This document shows, piece after piece, positions 16,834-23,303 of a stretch of 31,164 nt of DNA. The stretch is taken from the NCBI GenBank assembly GCA_964602895.1, contig CAZRTG010000018.1:1-31164 (forward strand). The letters are read 5' to 3'. Below the pieces are notes generated by a model that did no database searches, was not told the DNA's origin, and was given only the letters and a program-made list of their open reading frames with translations. The position numbers were made by a program, and so were the translations under genes. The DNA comes from JAWXBM01 sp964602895 (lineage in GTDB: Bacteria; Pseudomonadota; Gammaproteobacteria; Xanthomonadales; SZUA-36). Position 1 is the stretch's first letter. Each line of letters opens with the position of its first letter.

Positions 16834-17106
16834 GTGTCTGAGCACGAACTCAAGGTCAGTCACACGCGGGTTCGCAAACTGAAGTGGCTGTGTCGGCGCG
16901 GCATGAAAGAACTGGATGTTTTGCTGGAACGATTTATTGCCGACCAGACAACAACGCTGGAGCAGGGTGGCTGGCCTGAACTGGAAAGCCTGCTGGCACT
17001 GGAAGATGATCGCTTGTGGGATGGTGTGCAACGACCTGAGTCGGCCCATGCCGGTTTTCATAAACTTCTGCGGAGTATAAGCGGTGGCATTTCCCGCGCT
17101 GATTGA
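16834..17106 (+). CDS. sdhE: SdhE, FAD assembly factor (SDHAF2/YgfY family)
   Basis: SdhE binds apo-SdhA and promotes covalent attachment of FAD. The 90-residue protein has the conserved N-terminal helix region RKLKWLCRRGMKELDVLL, with the family RGxxE motif at residues 22-26 complete. A later DDRLW segment is also typical. The GTG at 16834 is the best start for the family length, although the upstream Shine-Dalgarno match is weak. It follows sdhB by 21 bp and its end overlaps the next gene by 23 bp. E. coli sdhE (ygfY) is likewise followed by ygfX, supporting both calls. Confidence 0.93.
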   Translation: MSEHELKVSHTRVRKLKWLCRRGMKELDVLLERFIADQTTTLEQGGWPELESLLALEDDRLWDGVQRPESAHAGFHKLLRSISGGISRAD

Positions 17107-17512
17107 AGTTCGTACCGGCCCGGATCGCCGTTTGAAGCTGGCATTGTGGCTGATCTGGTTTGGCGCGCTGTGCAGTCTGTTGATTCATGCTTTTACCTTG
17201 CCATTGCCATTGTTGCTGGCCGGTGGACTGATGCTCTGCTGGTCTGTTCCCCGCCGCAGCTTGTCTGCAATGCAAATCCGGGATTTGCAGCTGCACGCCG
17301 ATGGCCGGGTTTGTTGCGGTGACTTACGGGGAAATTGGCAAGCCGGTATCTGGCGCAGCCCATGGTATACCGTGATCTCCGTACAAACCGGAAAGCGCCA
17401 TTGGCAGGCCTGGATCAGTGTGACCAACAACACAGCAGATGACTATCGCCGGCTCGGAATCTGGAGTCGTTTTGCGCCGCACCAGACACCAAAAACTGCA
17501 TATCATGTGTAA
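17084..17512 (+). CDS. ygfX: YgfX-family membrane protein
   Basis: The 142-residue product has two adjacent hydrophobic helices (about residues 20-40 and 42-58) followed by a soluble C-terminal domain rich in Trp and Arg, the layout of YgfX. The call rests on that topology plus its position, overlapping sdhE as in E. coli (sdhE-ygfX). YgfX was once described as a toxin (CptA) paired with SdhE (CptB), but a role connected with SdhE function is equally possible; I do not claim toxin activity. The start is GTG 17084, with CGGAG about 8 bases upstream. Confidence 0.75.
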   Translation: MAFPALIEVRTGPDRRLKLALWLIWFGALCSLLIHAFTLPLPLLLAGGLMLCWSVPRRSLSAMQIRDLQLHADGRVCCGDLRGNWQAGIWRSPWYTVISVQTGKRHWQAWISVTNNTADDYRRLGIWSRFAPHQTPKTAYHV

Positions 17513-17523
17513 ATTTGCCTCAA

Positions 17524-17537
17524 TTGACCTGCATCAG
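17524..17537 (+). promoter_or_regulatory. FNR/Anr-like binding site upstream of the HiPIP gene
   Basis: TTGAC CTGC ATCAG matches the FNR/Anr consensus TTGAT-N4-ATCAA at 8 of 10 fixed positions. It lies 99 bp before the HiPIP start, in the only sizeable gap before the cbb3 genes, which FNR/Anr/FixK regulators control in many bacteria. A suitably placed -10 element is weak (TGCTACCAC near 17559-17567), so the promoter itself is uncertain. Confidence 0.5.
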
Positions 17538-17636
17538 TCTTTTAAGCCTTAATTCATTTGCTACCACGCAGCCTCGGGGGCACAATAGAGAGGCCATGAG
17601 ACAGGCACTATATTTCTACCCATACCGGAGGCTAGC

Positions 17637-17981
17637 GTGAACACGAAAGGAAGACTTGACCGTCGTCAATTTCTCAAATTAAGCATGAAGGCTGGTGGTG
17701 GTGCTTTAGCACTTTCTGCCATTCCCATTCAATTGGCTGCACAGGATCATGTCACTGAAGATGAGCCATTGGCTCAAGCCATGGGCTACGTGACCGATGC
17801 CACCAAAACCGACACGGCCAAGTTCCCCAAACGCGCCGGTGAAGCAGGCGCCAAGCAGTTTTGCCACAACTGTGCGCTGTATGCAGGTGAACCAGATTCG
17901 AAATCAGCCCCTTGCAGCATCTTCCAGAACCGTATGGTTGAAGGTGCAGGCTGGTGCAATGCCTGGGTTGCCAAATCCTAA
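17637..17981 (+). CDS. High-potential iron-sulfur protein (HiPIP), Tat-exported
   Basis: HiPIPs are small periplasmic [4Fe-4S] electron carriers. The 114-residue precursor begins with a twin-arginine signal (DRRQFLKL at residues 8-15, then a hydrophobic stretch ending around LAAQ), consistent with folded export by Tat. The mature part has exactly the HiPIP cysteine spacing: Cys76, Cys79, Cys93 and Cys107 (CHNC, then 13 residues, Cys, 13 residues, Cys in GWC). The start is GTG 17637 with CGGAGG 5 bases upstream. It sits between an FNR-like site and the ccoNOQP genes, which makes it a candidate electron donor to the cbb3 oxidase, although HiPIPs also serve photosynthetic reaction centres and other oxidases. 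Confidence 0.93.
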   Translation: MNTKGRLDRRQFLKLSMKAGGGALALSAIPIQLAAQDHVTEDEPLAQAMGYVTDATKTDTAKFPKRAGEAGAKQFCHNCALYAGEPDSKSAPCSIFQNRMVEGAGWCNAWVAKS

Positions 17982-18042
17982 CAGGCCACCAGTAGTTGAA
18001 CAGGCGATCGTACTGTATCGCCCCCAATGAAATCCGGGATGT

Positions 18043-18075
18043 GACCATGCAAGTCATAGAGTGACTTGCATGGTC
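18043..18075 (+). terminator. Perfect 14-bp hairpin between HiPIP and ccoN (terminator or attenuator)
   Basis: GACCATGCAAGTCA at 18043-18056 is exactly complementary to 18062-18075, with a five-base loop (TAGAG). It is followed by TTGGTTATGG and then five Ts at 18086-18090, a weak and delayed U-tract. It lies 61 bp after the HiPIP stop and 41 bp before ccoN. It could end or reduce transcription after HiPIP, or stabilise the HiPIP message 3' end. Confidence 0.65.
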
Positions 18076-18106
18076 TTGGTTATGGTTTTTCAAACACAAA
18101 AAGCAC

Positions 18107-18110
18107 AGGA
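18107..18110 (+). promoter_or_regulatory. Ribosome binding site deciding the ccoN start
   Basis: AGGA at 18107-18110 abuts the ATG at 18111 and so cannot serve it. It is six bases from the next in-frame ATG at 18117, which is therefore preferred. Confidence 0.55.
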
Positions 18111-18116
18111 ATGTCT

Positions 18117-19535
18117 ATGACGTATAACGACAAAGCGGTACGACAATTTGTCGTTTCGACCGTTGCTTGGGGCATAGTTGGCATGCTGGTAGGCGTATTC
18201 ATAGCCGCCCAACTCTGGATGCCACAGTTGAACTTCGACATATCGTGGCTGACCTATTCACGCCTGCGGCCCCTGCATACCAATGCGGTCATTTTCGCTT
18301 TTGGCGGATCAGCCTTGATCGGTACCTCGCTGTACGTAGTGCAGCGTACCTGTCATGTAACCCTGTTTGCGCCACGCCTGGCTGCTTTTGTTTTCTGGGG
18401 TTGGCAAGCCGTTATTGTCGCAGCTGTTATTACCTTGCCCATGGGCCTCACACAAAGCAAAGAATACGCTGAGTTGGAGTGGCCGATTGACATACTGCTG
18501 ACCATCGTCTGGGTGGCCTACGGCGTAGTATTTTTTGGCACCATAGCCAAACGCAGGGTGAGTCATATCTATGTGGCGAACTGGTTTTATGCGGCGTTCA
18601 TCATCACAACTGCCTTGATGCATATTGTCAATAACCTGGCTTTGCCGGTCGATGTGTTCAAGTCCTACTCCATTTATACCGGCTCGGTGGATGCCATGGT
18701 GCAATGGTGGTACGGGCACAATGCAGTGGCCTTTTTCCTGACGGTTGGCTTCCTGGCGATGATGTACTACTTCATCCCCAAACAGGCGGAAGGACCGGTG
18801 TATTCCTATCGCCTGTCCATCGTACATTTCTGGGCTTTGATATCCATTTACATGTGGGCAGGCCCACATCATCTGCATTACACCGCACTGCCGGACTGGC
18901 TGCAGTCAATAGGCATGGTGTTCTCATTGATTCTGTTGGCTCCCAGTTGGGGTGGCATGATCAACGGCATGATGACCCTGGCGGGTGCGTGGCACAAATT
19001 GCGCACCGACCCTGTTCTCAAGTTCATGCTGGTGGCCTTGAGTTTTTACGGCATGTCGACCTTTGAAGGCCCGATGATGTCAATCAAAACGGTTAACGCA
19101 CTCAGCCACTACACCGACTGGACCATAGGCCATGTACATTCCGGCGCCCTGGGCTGGGTGGGTTTCATCACCATAGGCTCCCTGTATTGCCTGATTCCCC
19201 GATTGATGGGCGAAAAGCTGATGTACAGCGTCAAGGCGGTCGACCTTCACTTCTGGCTCGCCACTATTGGTATCGTTTTGTATATCTCCTCGATGTGGAT
19301 CGCTGGTGTGATGCAGGGGCTGATGTGGCGTGAGTTCAATGATGACGGCACGCTGACCTATACCTTTATCGAAACCATTGCAGCCACCAAGCCGTATTAT
19401 GCCATTCGCCTGTTGGGTGGCTTCATGTACATGTCCGGCATGTTTATCATGGCATGGAATACCTGGAAAACCTTGAACATGAAAGTTGCTCCAAAAATTG
19501 AGGCGGCACCTGCTATCAGTTGGGGAGATGCCTGA
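18117..19535 (+). CDS. ccoN: CcoN, cbb3-type cytochrome c oxidase subunit I
   Basis: CcoN is the catalytic heme-copper subunit (heme b, heme b3, CuB) of the high-affinity cbb3 oxidase. I place the start at ATG 18117 (472 aa), close to the family norm. About twelve hydrophobic helices are present. Histidine ligand regions are visible: RPLHTNAVIF for low-spin heme, WWYGHNAVAFF and GPHHLHYTALPDW for CuB, and IGHVHSGALGW for the hemes near the C-terminus. Only one ccoN copy lies here. The stop shares one base with the ccoO start (TGATG), giving translational coupling. Confidence 0.96.
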   Translation: MTYNDKAVRQFVVSTVAWGIVGMLVGVFIAAQLWMPQLNFDISWLTYSRLRPLHTNAVIFAFGGSALIGTSLYVVQRTCHVTLFAPRLAAFVFWGWQAVIVAAVITLPMGLTQSKEYAELEWPIDILLTIVWVAYGVVFFGTIAKRRVSHIYVANWFYAAFIITTALMHIVNNLALPVDVFKSYSIYTGSVDAMVQWWYGHNAVAFFLTVGFLAMMYYFIPKQAEGPVYSYRLSIVHFWALISIYMWAGPHHLHYTALPDWLQSIGMVFSLILLAPSWGGMINGMMTLAGAWHKLRTDPVLKFMLVALSFYGMSTFEGPMMSIKTVNALSHYTDWTIGHVHSGALGWVGFITIGSLYCLIPRLMGEKLMYSVKAVDLHFWLATIGIVLYISSMWIAGVMQGLMWREFNDDGTLTYTFIETIAATKPYYAIRLLGGFMYMSGMFIMAWNTWKTLNMKVAPKIEAAPAISWGDA

Positions 19536-20143
19536 TGAGCAGTGGCCATAAAGTACTTGAGAAGAACATCGGTCTGATGTCGATTTTTATCGTTATCGCG
19601 GTAGGAATCGGCGGACTGGTTGAAATTCTGCCATTGATATTCAATGAAAAAATCCAGCCCATTGAAGGTATAGAGCCTTATGGAGCACTGGAACTTGCCG
19701 GCCGGGATGTTTATGTTTCAGAAGGTTGTTACGGCTGCCATTCACAAATGATCCGGCCCTTCCACAGTGAGACGGAACGTTACGGTGCTTTTTCGGTTGC
19801 CGGTGAAAGTGTTTATGACCGACCGTTCCAGTGGGGTTCCAAACGTACCGGTCCGGACCTGGCCAGGGTAGGGAAGCGCTACAGTGATGAATGGCATTTC
19901 ATTCATTTGATGGATCCGCGTGCGGTGGTTCCTGAGTCCAATATGCCCGGCTATCCGTGGCTGGCCAGGAATACCGTTGATCCCGCTGTAATCCAGCGAA
20001 AAATGCGCGGCCTGCAGCTTTTGGGTGACCCGTACAGCGACGAAGAGATTGAAGCAGCTGCCTCTATCGTAGCCGGAAAAACTGAAATGGAGGCCCTGAT
20101 CGCCTATTTGCAAAGCCTGGGCCTGGCACGCAGCGGGCGTTAA
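19535..20143 (+). CDS. ccoO: CcoO, cbb3 oxidase monoheme cytochrome c subunit
   Basis: CcoO is a membrane-anchored c-type cytochrome that feeds electrons into CcoN. The 202-residue protein begins at ATG 19535; an in-frame GTG-like extension at 19520 lies inside ccoN and is rejected. An N-terminal helix (about residues 13-33) anchors the periplasmic heme domain, with CYGCH at residues 65-69 and the conserved SQMIRPFHSETERYG segment right after it. The late NMPGYPWL supplies the axial methionine region. A GGGTAGGG octamer at 19866-19873 lies inside the gene. Confidence 0.95.
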   Translation: MSSGHKVLEKNIGLMSIFIVIAVGIGGLVEILPLIFNEKIQPIEGIEPYGALELAGRDVYVSEGCYGCHSQMIRPFHSETERYGAFSVAGESVYDRPFQWGSKRTGPDLARVGKRYSDEWHFIHLMDPRAVVPESNMPGYPWLARNTVDPAVIQRKMRGLQLLGDPYSDEEIEAAASIVAGKTEMEALIAYLQSLGLARSGR

Positions 20144-20147
20144 GCAA

Positions 20148-20363
20148 ATGCCGTTCGATATCAATATTTTGCGTGGTGCAGCCCTGGTGCTGCTCATGAT
20201 CGCTTTCCTGGCCATGTGGGCCTGGGCCTGGAGCGACAAACGCAAAGCTGATTTCGATGAAATGAGCCAACTGCCTCTGGAGGAAGACCAGGGCCGTGTT
20301 CCTCAATACAAAGACGAGGACAGCAACGAAAGCAACGGTGAGAGTGATGGATCCAAGGAGTAA
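20148..20363 (+). CDS. ccoQ: CcoQ/FixQ, small cbb3 oxidase subunit
   Basis: CcoQ is a single-helix subunit that stabilises the cbb3 complex, chiefly through CcoP. The 71-residue product has one N-terminal helix (about residues 8-28, rich in Leu, Ala and Trp), the basic stop-transfer WSDKRKADFDE typical of the family, and an unusually long, acidic and Ser/Asn-rich tail of about 30 residues. It is placed 4 bp after ccoO and 3 bp before ccoP, the standard position. Confidence 0.85.
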   Translation: MPFDINILRGAALVLLMIAFLAMWAWAWSDKRKADFDEMSQLPLEEDQGRVPQYKDEDSNESNGESDGSKE

Positions 20364-20366
20364 TGA

Positions 20367-21269
20367 ATGCTGAATTTATTCTGGAACTGGTGGGTTATCA
20401 TCGGTACCGTCGCCAGCATGCTGGGTTGCTGGTGGTTGCTGCACTGGACCAAGGGCGTATCCAACCGTAAAGGTGACAAAGTCGGTTCCACCGGGCATGT
20501 CTGGGACCATGACATAGTGGAATTGAATGCACCATTGCCCAAGTGGTGGCTGCATCTGTTTAACCTGACCATTATTTTTGGCTTTATTTACCTTGCCCTG
20601 TACCCGGGGCTGGGTAATGTCAGCGGAGTACTGGGCTGGACCCAATTGTCACAATACGAAGCAGAAACAAGCCAGGCAGAGATGCAACAGCAGGAAGTGT
20701 TTGCCGCGTTCAGGGACATGAGTAGCGATCAGTTGATTGCCAGCAAGGAAGCCACTGACATTGGCCGGCGCCTGTTTGCTAACAACTGTGCCATGTGCCA
20801 CGGCTCCGATGGTCGAGGCGCTCCCGGGTTTCCCAATCTGGCGGATGATGACTGGCTTTATGGTGGCTCCTACGAACAAATACTGACCAGTATCCAGCAT
20901 GGTCGGCAGGGTGTGATGCCACCGCTGGCCGATGCCTTGGGCGAACAGGGTGTACTGGAGGTCACGGTTTACGTGCAGCAACTTTCCGGACAGAAAGCGG
21001 ACAGTGCGTTGGCGGCCGCCGGCAAAACCCGTTTTGACATGGTGTGTGCTGCTTGCCATGGCCCGGACGGGCGGGGCAATCAGGCATTGGGAGCCCCCAA
21101 TCTGACCGATGATATCTGGCTTTACGGTGGCACACCCGAAGCCATCATGACCACCATCAGGGAAGGCCGTAGCGGCAATATGCCAGCGCATGACAGCATT
21201 CTCAACGAAGATCGCCGTCGTGTTGTGGCTGCTTATGTGGCGAGCCTTTCTGCAGAAGGGAATCTTTAA
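20367..21269 (+). CDS. ccoP: CcoP, cbb3 oxidase diheme cytochrome c subunit
   Basis: CcoP accepts electrons from a soluble donor and passes them to CcoO. The 300 residues comprise two N-terminal hydrophobic helices (about 5-25 and 55-80), the CcoP N-terminal motif (TGHVWDHDIVELNAPLPKWW), and two cytochrome c domains with CAMCH at 141-145 and CAACH at 227-231. The repeated segments DDDWLYGGS and DDIWLYGGT show the two domains are duplicates. It is followed by an unrecognised membrane protein and the ccoG-I-S assembly genes. Confidence 0.96.
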   Translation: MLNLFWNWWVIIGTVASMLGCWWLLHWTKGVSNRKGDKVGSTGHVWDHDIVELNAPLPKWWLHLFNLTIIFGFIYLALYPGLGNVSGVLGWTQLSQYEAETSQAEMQQQEVFAAFRDMSSDQLIASKEATDIGRRLFANNCAMCHGSDGRGAPGFPNLADDDWLYGGSYEQILTSIQHGRQGVMPPLADALGEQGVLEVTVYVQQLSGQKADSALAAAGKTRFDMVCAACHGPDGRGNQALGAPNLTDDIWLYGGTPEAIMTTIREGRSGNMPAHDSILNEDRRRVVAAYVASLSAEGNL

Positions 21270-21296
21270 TTCGCTACTGTTACCAGGCCAGTTATC

Positions 21297-21671
21297 ATGC
21301 ATAAAAAAGACCATGGAATTCCGGGACGCTGGAGTCACAAGCAGCGTGATCTGGGCATCGTAGCCTGGATCTCTTTTTTGGCTGCCTGCGTTGGCACCTT
21401 CGTCATCTTTGCCGTACTGGACCCCGAAGCACTCAATAACGCCTGGGTTTTACCCTGGGAAATGGGCAGTAAATTGGCCTACAGCCTGGGTTTTTTGTTT
21501 CTTCTGTGCGTTGCAGCCCTGGCCAGCACCTTAACGGTATTCATGATGCGAACGGGACCGCAACAGGGCCATTATCGCGGTGAGGGCGGTAAACCACCTC
21601 CAAAAATCGATAAGAACGCAGCTGAGGACCCAAATCTGGAGTTGGATCCTGGAGAGTGGCGTGAAAATTGA
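21297..21671 (+). CDS. Uncharacterised two-helix membrane protein between ccoP and ccoG
   Basis: I do not recognise this 124-residue protein. It has a basic N-terminus (MHKKDHGIPGRWSHKQRD), two hydrophobic helices (about residues 20-42 and 58-86) joined by a short probably periplasmic loop with acidic and aromatic residues (LDPEALNNAWVLPWEMG), and a hydrophilic, proline- and acid-rich cytoplasmic tail. There are two cysteines, one in each helix. It starts 27 bp after ccoP and its last 11 bp overlap the start of ccoG, so it is very likely translated with the cbb3 assembly genes. A role in assembling or regulating the oxidase is an inference from position only. Confidence 0.75.
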   Translation: MHKKDHGIPGRWSHKQRDLGIVAWISFLAACVGTFVIFAVLDPEALNNAWVLPWEMGSKLAYSLGFLFLLCVAALASTLTVFMMRTGPQQGHYRGEGGKPPPKIDKNAAEDPNLELDPGEWREN

Positions 21672-23052
21672 TATTGAGGTACATGACAGTCTGTACCGCA
21701 AAGAACCGAAAGTTTATCCCCATCATGTCAGCGGCCGTTTTGCAAAACTGCGCGATCTGGCCATGTACGTGCTACTGGGCCTGTTTTACTTCATTCCCTG
21801 GCTCAATGTCGGTGAGCACCAGGCGGTGCTGTTCGATCTGCCGGCGCGCAAGTTCTACATACTGGGTTTGACCTTTTGGCCACAGGATTTTATTTATCTG
21901 GCACTGTTGCTGGTCTGTGCGGGCCTGACCCTGTTTTTTGTAACCGCAGTTGCCGGTCGACTGTGGTGTGGTTATGCCTGTCCGCAGACCGTTTGGACCG
22001 AGGCGTTTTTGATGATGGAACGCTGGACCGAAGGCAACCGGCAACAGCGTATCAAACTGGACCAGGCCCCCTGGAGCAAAGAAAAATTGTTGCGCAAAGG
22101 CAGCAAGCAGTTCCTTTGGATCAGCTTTTCGCTCTGGACCGGCTTTACCTTTGTAGGCTTTTTTACGCCCATCCGTGAACTGGCAGTCAATATCACGACA
22201 CTGTCGATTGGGCCCTGGGAAGCTTTTTGGGGCCTGTTTTACGCCTTCGCCACTTATGGCAACGCAGGTTATATGCGTGAACAGGTCTGTAAATACATGT
22301 GCCCTTATGCGCGTTTTCAGGGCGCCATGTTCGATAAAGAGACCCTGGTTATTTCTTACGACGAAAAGCGCGGCGAACCGCGTGGCGGCCGCAAGAAAGA
22401 CGCCGATATTGAGGCTCTGGGGCTGGGTGACTGCATAAACTGCACGCTTTGTGTGCAGGTTTGTCCCACCGGCATTGACATTCGCGAGGGTCTGCAGATC
22501 GAGTGCATTGCCTGTGCAGCGTGTATTGATATCTGTGATGAAGTCATGGACAAAATGGAATACCCGCGTGGTCTGATCCGTTACACCACCGAAAACGCCC
22601 TGCACGGCAAGCCTTCAAGGGTGTTGCGTCCACGCGTTATCATTTATGGTGTGCTGCTTCTGATCCTTATCGGCGGTACACTGTGGTCGATGACCAACCG
22701 CACACCTTTACGTGCTGACCTCATTCGCGATCGCAATGCGCTGTACCGGGAATTACCTGACGGTTTGATCGAAAATGTCTATACCCTGAAGATCACCAAT
22801 ATGTCTGATTTTGACCAGCATTATGAGTTAACGGCGGTCGACAACCCACTGGCCAGCTTTGATTTCTCCCGGCCTCTGGAGTTATCGGCCGGTGAAGTCG
22901 GTGGATTTTCCGTACGCATTCGTCTGCCGCGTACCGCCGGGCAGGGCACTACTGACATCCGGTTGCAACTTGCTTCTACCGAGGACCCCAGAATCCGCAA
23001 ACAATTCAGGGCTACCGTTTTATTGCCTGTTACCGGAAACGCCACACCATGA
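21661..23052 (+). CDS. ccoG: CcoG/FixG, polyferredoxin-type cbb3 assembly protein
   Basis: CcoG is a membrane-bound Fe-S protein; in Rhodobacter it acts as a cupric reductase supplying Cu(I) for CcoN assembly. I place the start at GTG 21661 (463 aa), with GGAG six bases upstream; the longer in-frame extension to 21580 would lie entirely within the preceding gene. After several N-terminal helices come NapH-like cysteine motifs (CGYACPQTVWTE, CKYMCPYARF), then two ferredoxin clusters (CINCTLCVQVCP, CIACAACIDICD), a last helix near residue 325, and an Ig-like periplasmic C-terminal domain. It overlaps its neighbours on both sides. Confidence 0.95.
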   Translation: MKIDIEVHDSLYRKEPKVYPHHVSGRFAKLRDLAMYVLLGLFYFIPWLNVGEHQAVLFDLPARKFYILGLTFWPQDFIYLALLLVCAGLTLFFVTAVAGRLWCGYACPQTVWTEAFLMMERWTEGNRQQRIKLDQAPWSKEKLLRKGSKQFLWISFSLWTGFTFVGFFTPIRELAVNITTLSIGPWEAFWGLFYAFATYGNAGYMREQVCKYMCPYARFQGAMFDKETLVISYDEKRGEPRGGRKKDADIEALGLGDCINCTLCVQVCPTGIDIREGLQIECIACAACIDICDEVMDKMEYPRGLIRYTTENALHGKPSRVLRPRVIIYGVLLLILIGGTLWSMTNRTPLRADLIRDRNALYRELPDGLIENVYTLKITNMSDFDQHYELTAVDNPLASFDFSRPLELSAGEVGGFSVRIRLPRTAGQGTTDIRLQLASTEDPRIRKQFRATVLLPVTGNATP

Positions 23053-23303
23053 ACTCTGTAGTATCGAAAGCCACACAACATCCCGATTACCGGCCCTGGT
23101 TTCGCGAGCCCTGGGTGTGGTTTCTGATCGCCTTGCCCAGCGCCGCCATCATCGGCTGCGCCATCACCATTTGGCTGGCCATCACCCGACCCGACTACCT
23201 GGTTGTTGATGATCGGGAATATCAGCAACTGAAAACCGAACTCCACGGCCAGTCGGTAAATGAGGGTGCTACCGGGGTTGTCCAGGAACATGGAGACGGC
23301 TGA
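23049..23303 (+). CDS. ccoH: Short FixH/CcoH-like cbb3 assembly protein
   Basis: This 84-residue protein has the recognisable FixH/CcoH N-terminal half: REPWVWFLIALPSAAIIG, one transmembrane helix (about residues 22-45), then RPDYLVVDD just outside it. Family members usually run to about 150-170 residues with a periplasmic beta domain. Here the protein stops about 30 residues after the conserved LVVDD, and ccoI begins inside its 3' end, leaving no room for the missing domain in any frame. It therefore looks like a naturally trimmed form rather than a frameshift. The start overlaps the ccoG stop (ATGA). Position between ccoG and ccoI supports the call. Confidence 0.8.
   Translation: MNSVVSKATQHPDYRPWFREPWVWFLIALPSAAIIGCAITIWLAITRPDYLVVDDREYQQLKTELHGQSVNEGATGVVQEHGDG

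Noticed and set aside
16834..17512. sdhE-ygfX as a toxin-antitoxin pair
   Set aside because: The pair was once described as CptAB, but SdhE is an SDH flavinylation factor and the setting beside sdhCDAB favours that role.
21772..22605. 277-codon leftward frame opposite ccoG
   Set aside because: It is antisense to the ccoG cysteine motifs and shows no motif of its own, as expected of a GC-rich shadow frame.
23049..23303. Frameshift in ccoH
   Set aside because: ccoI starts inside its 3' end in another frame, so there is no remaining sequence that could encode the missing periplasmic domain.
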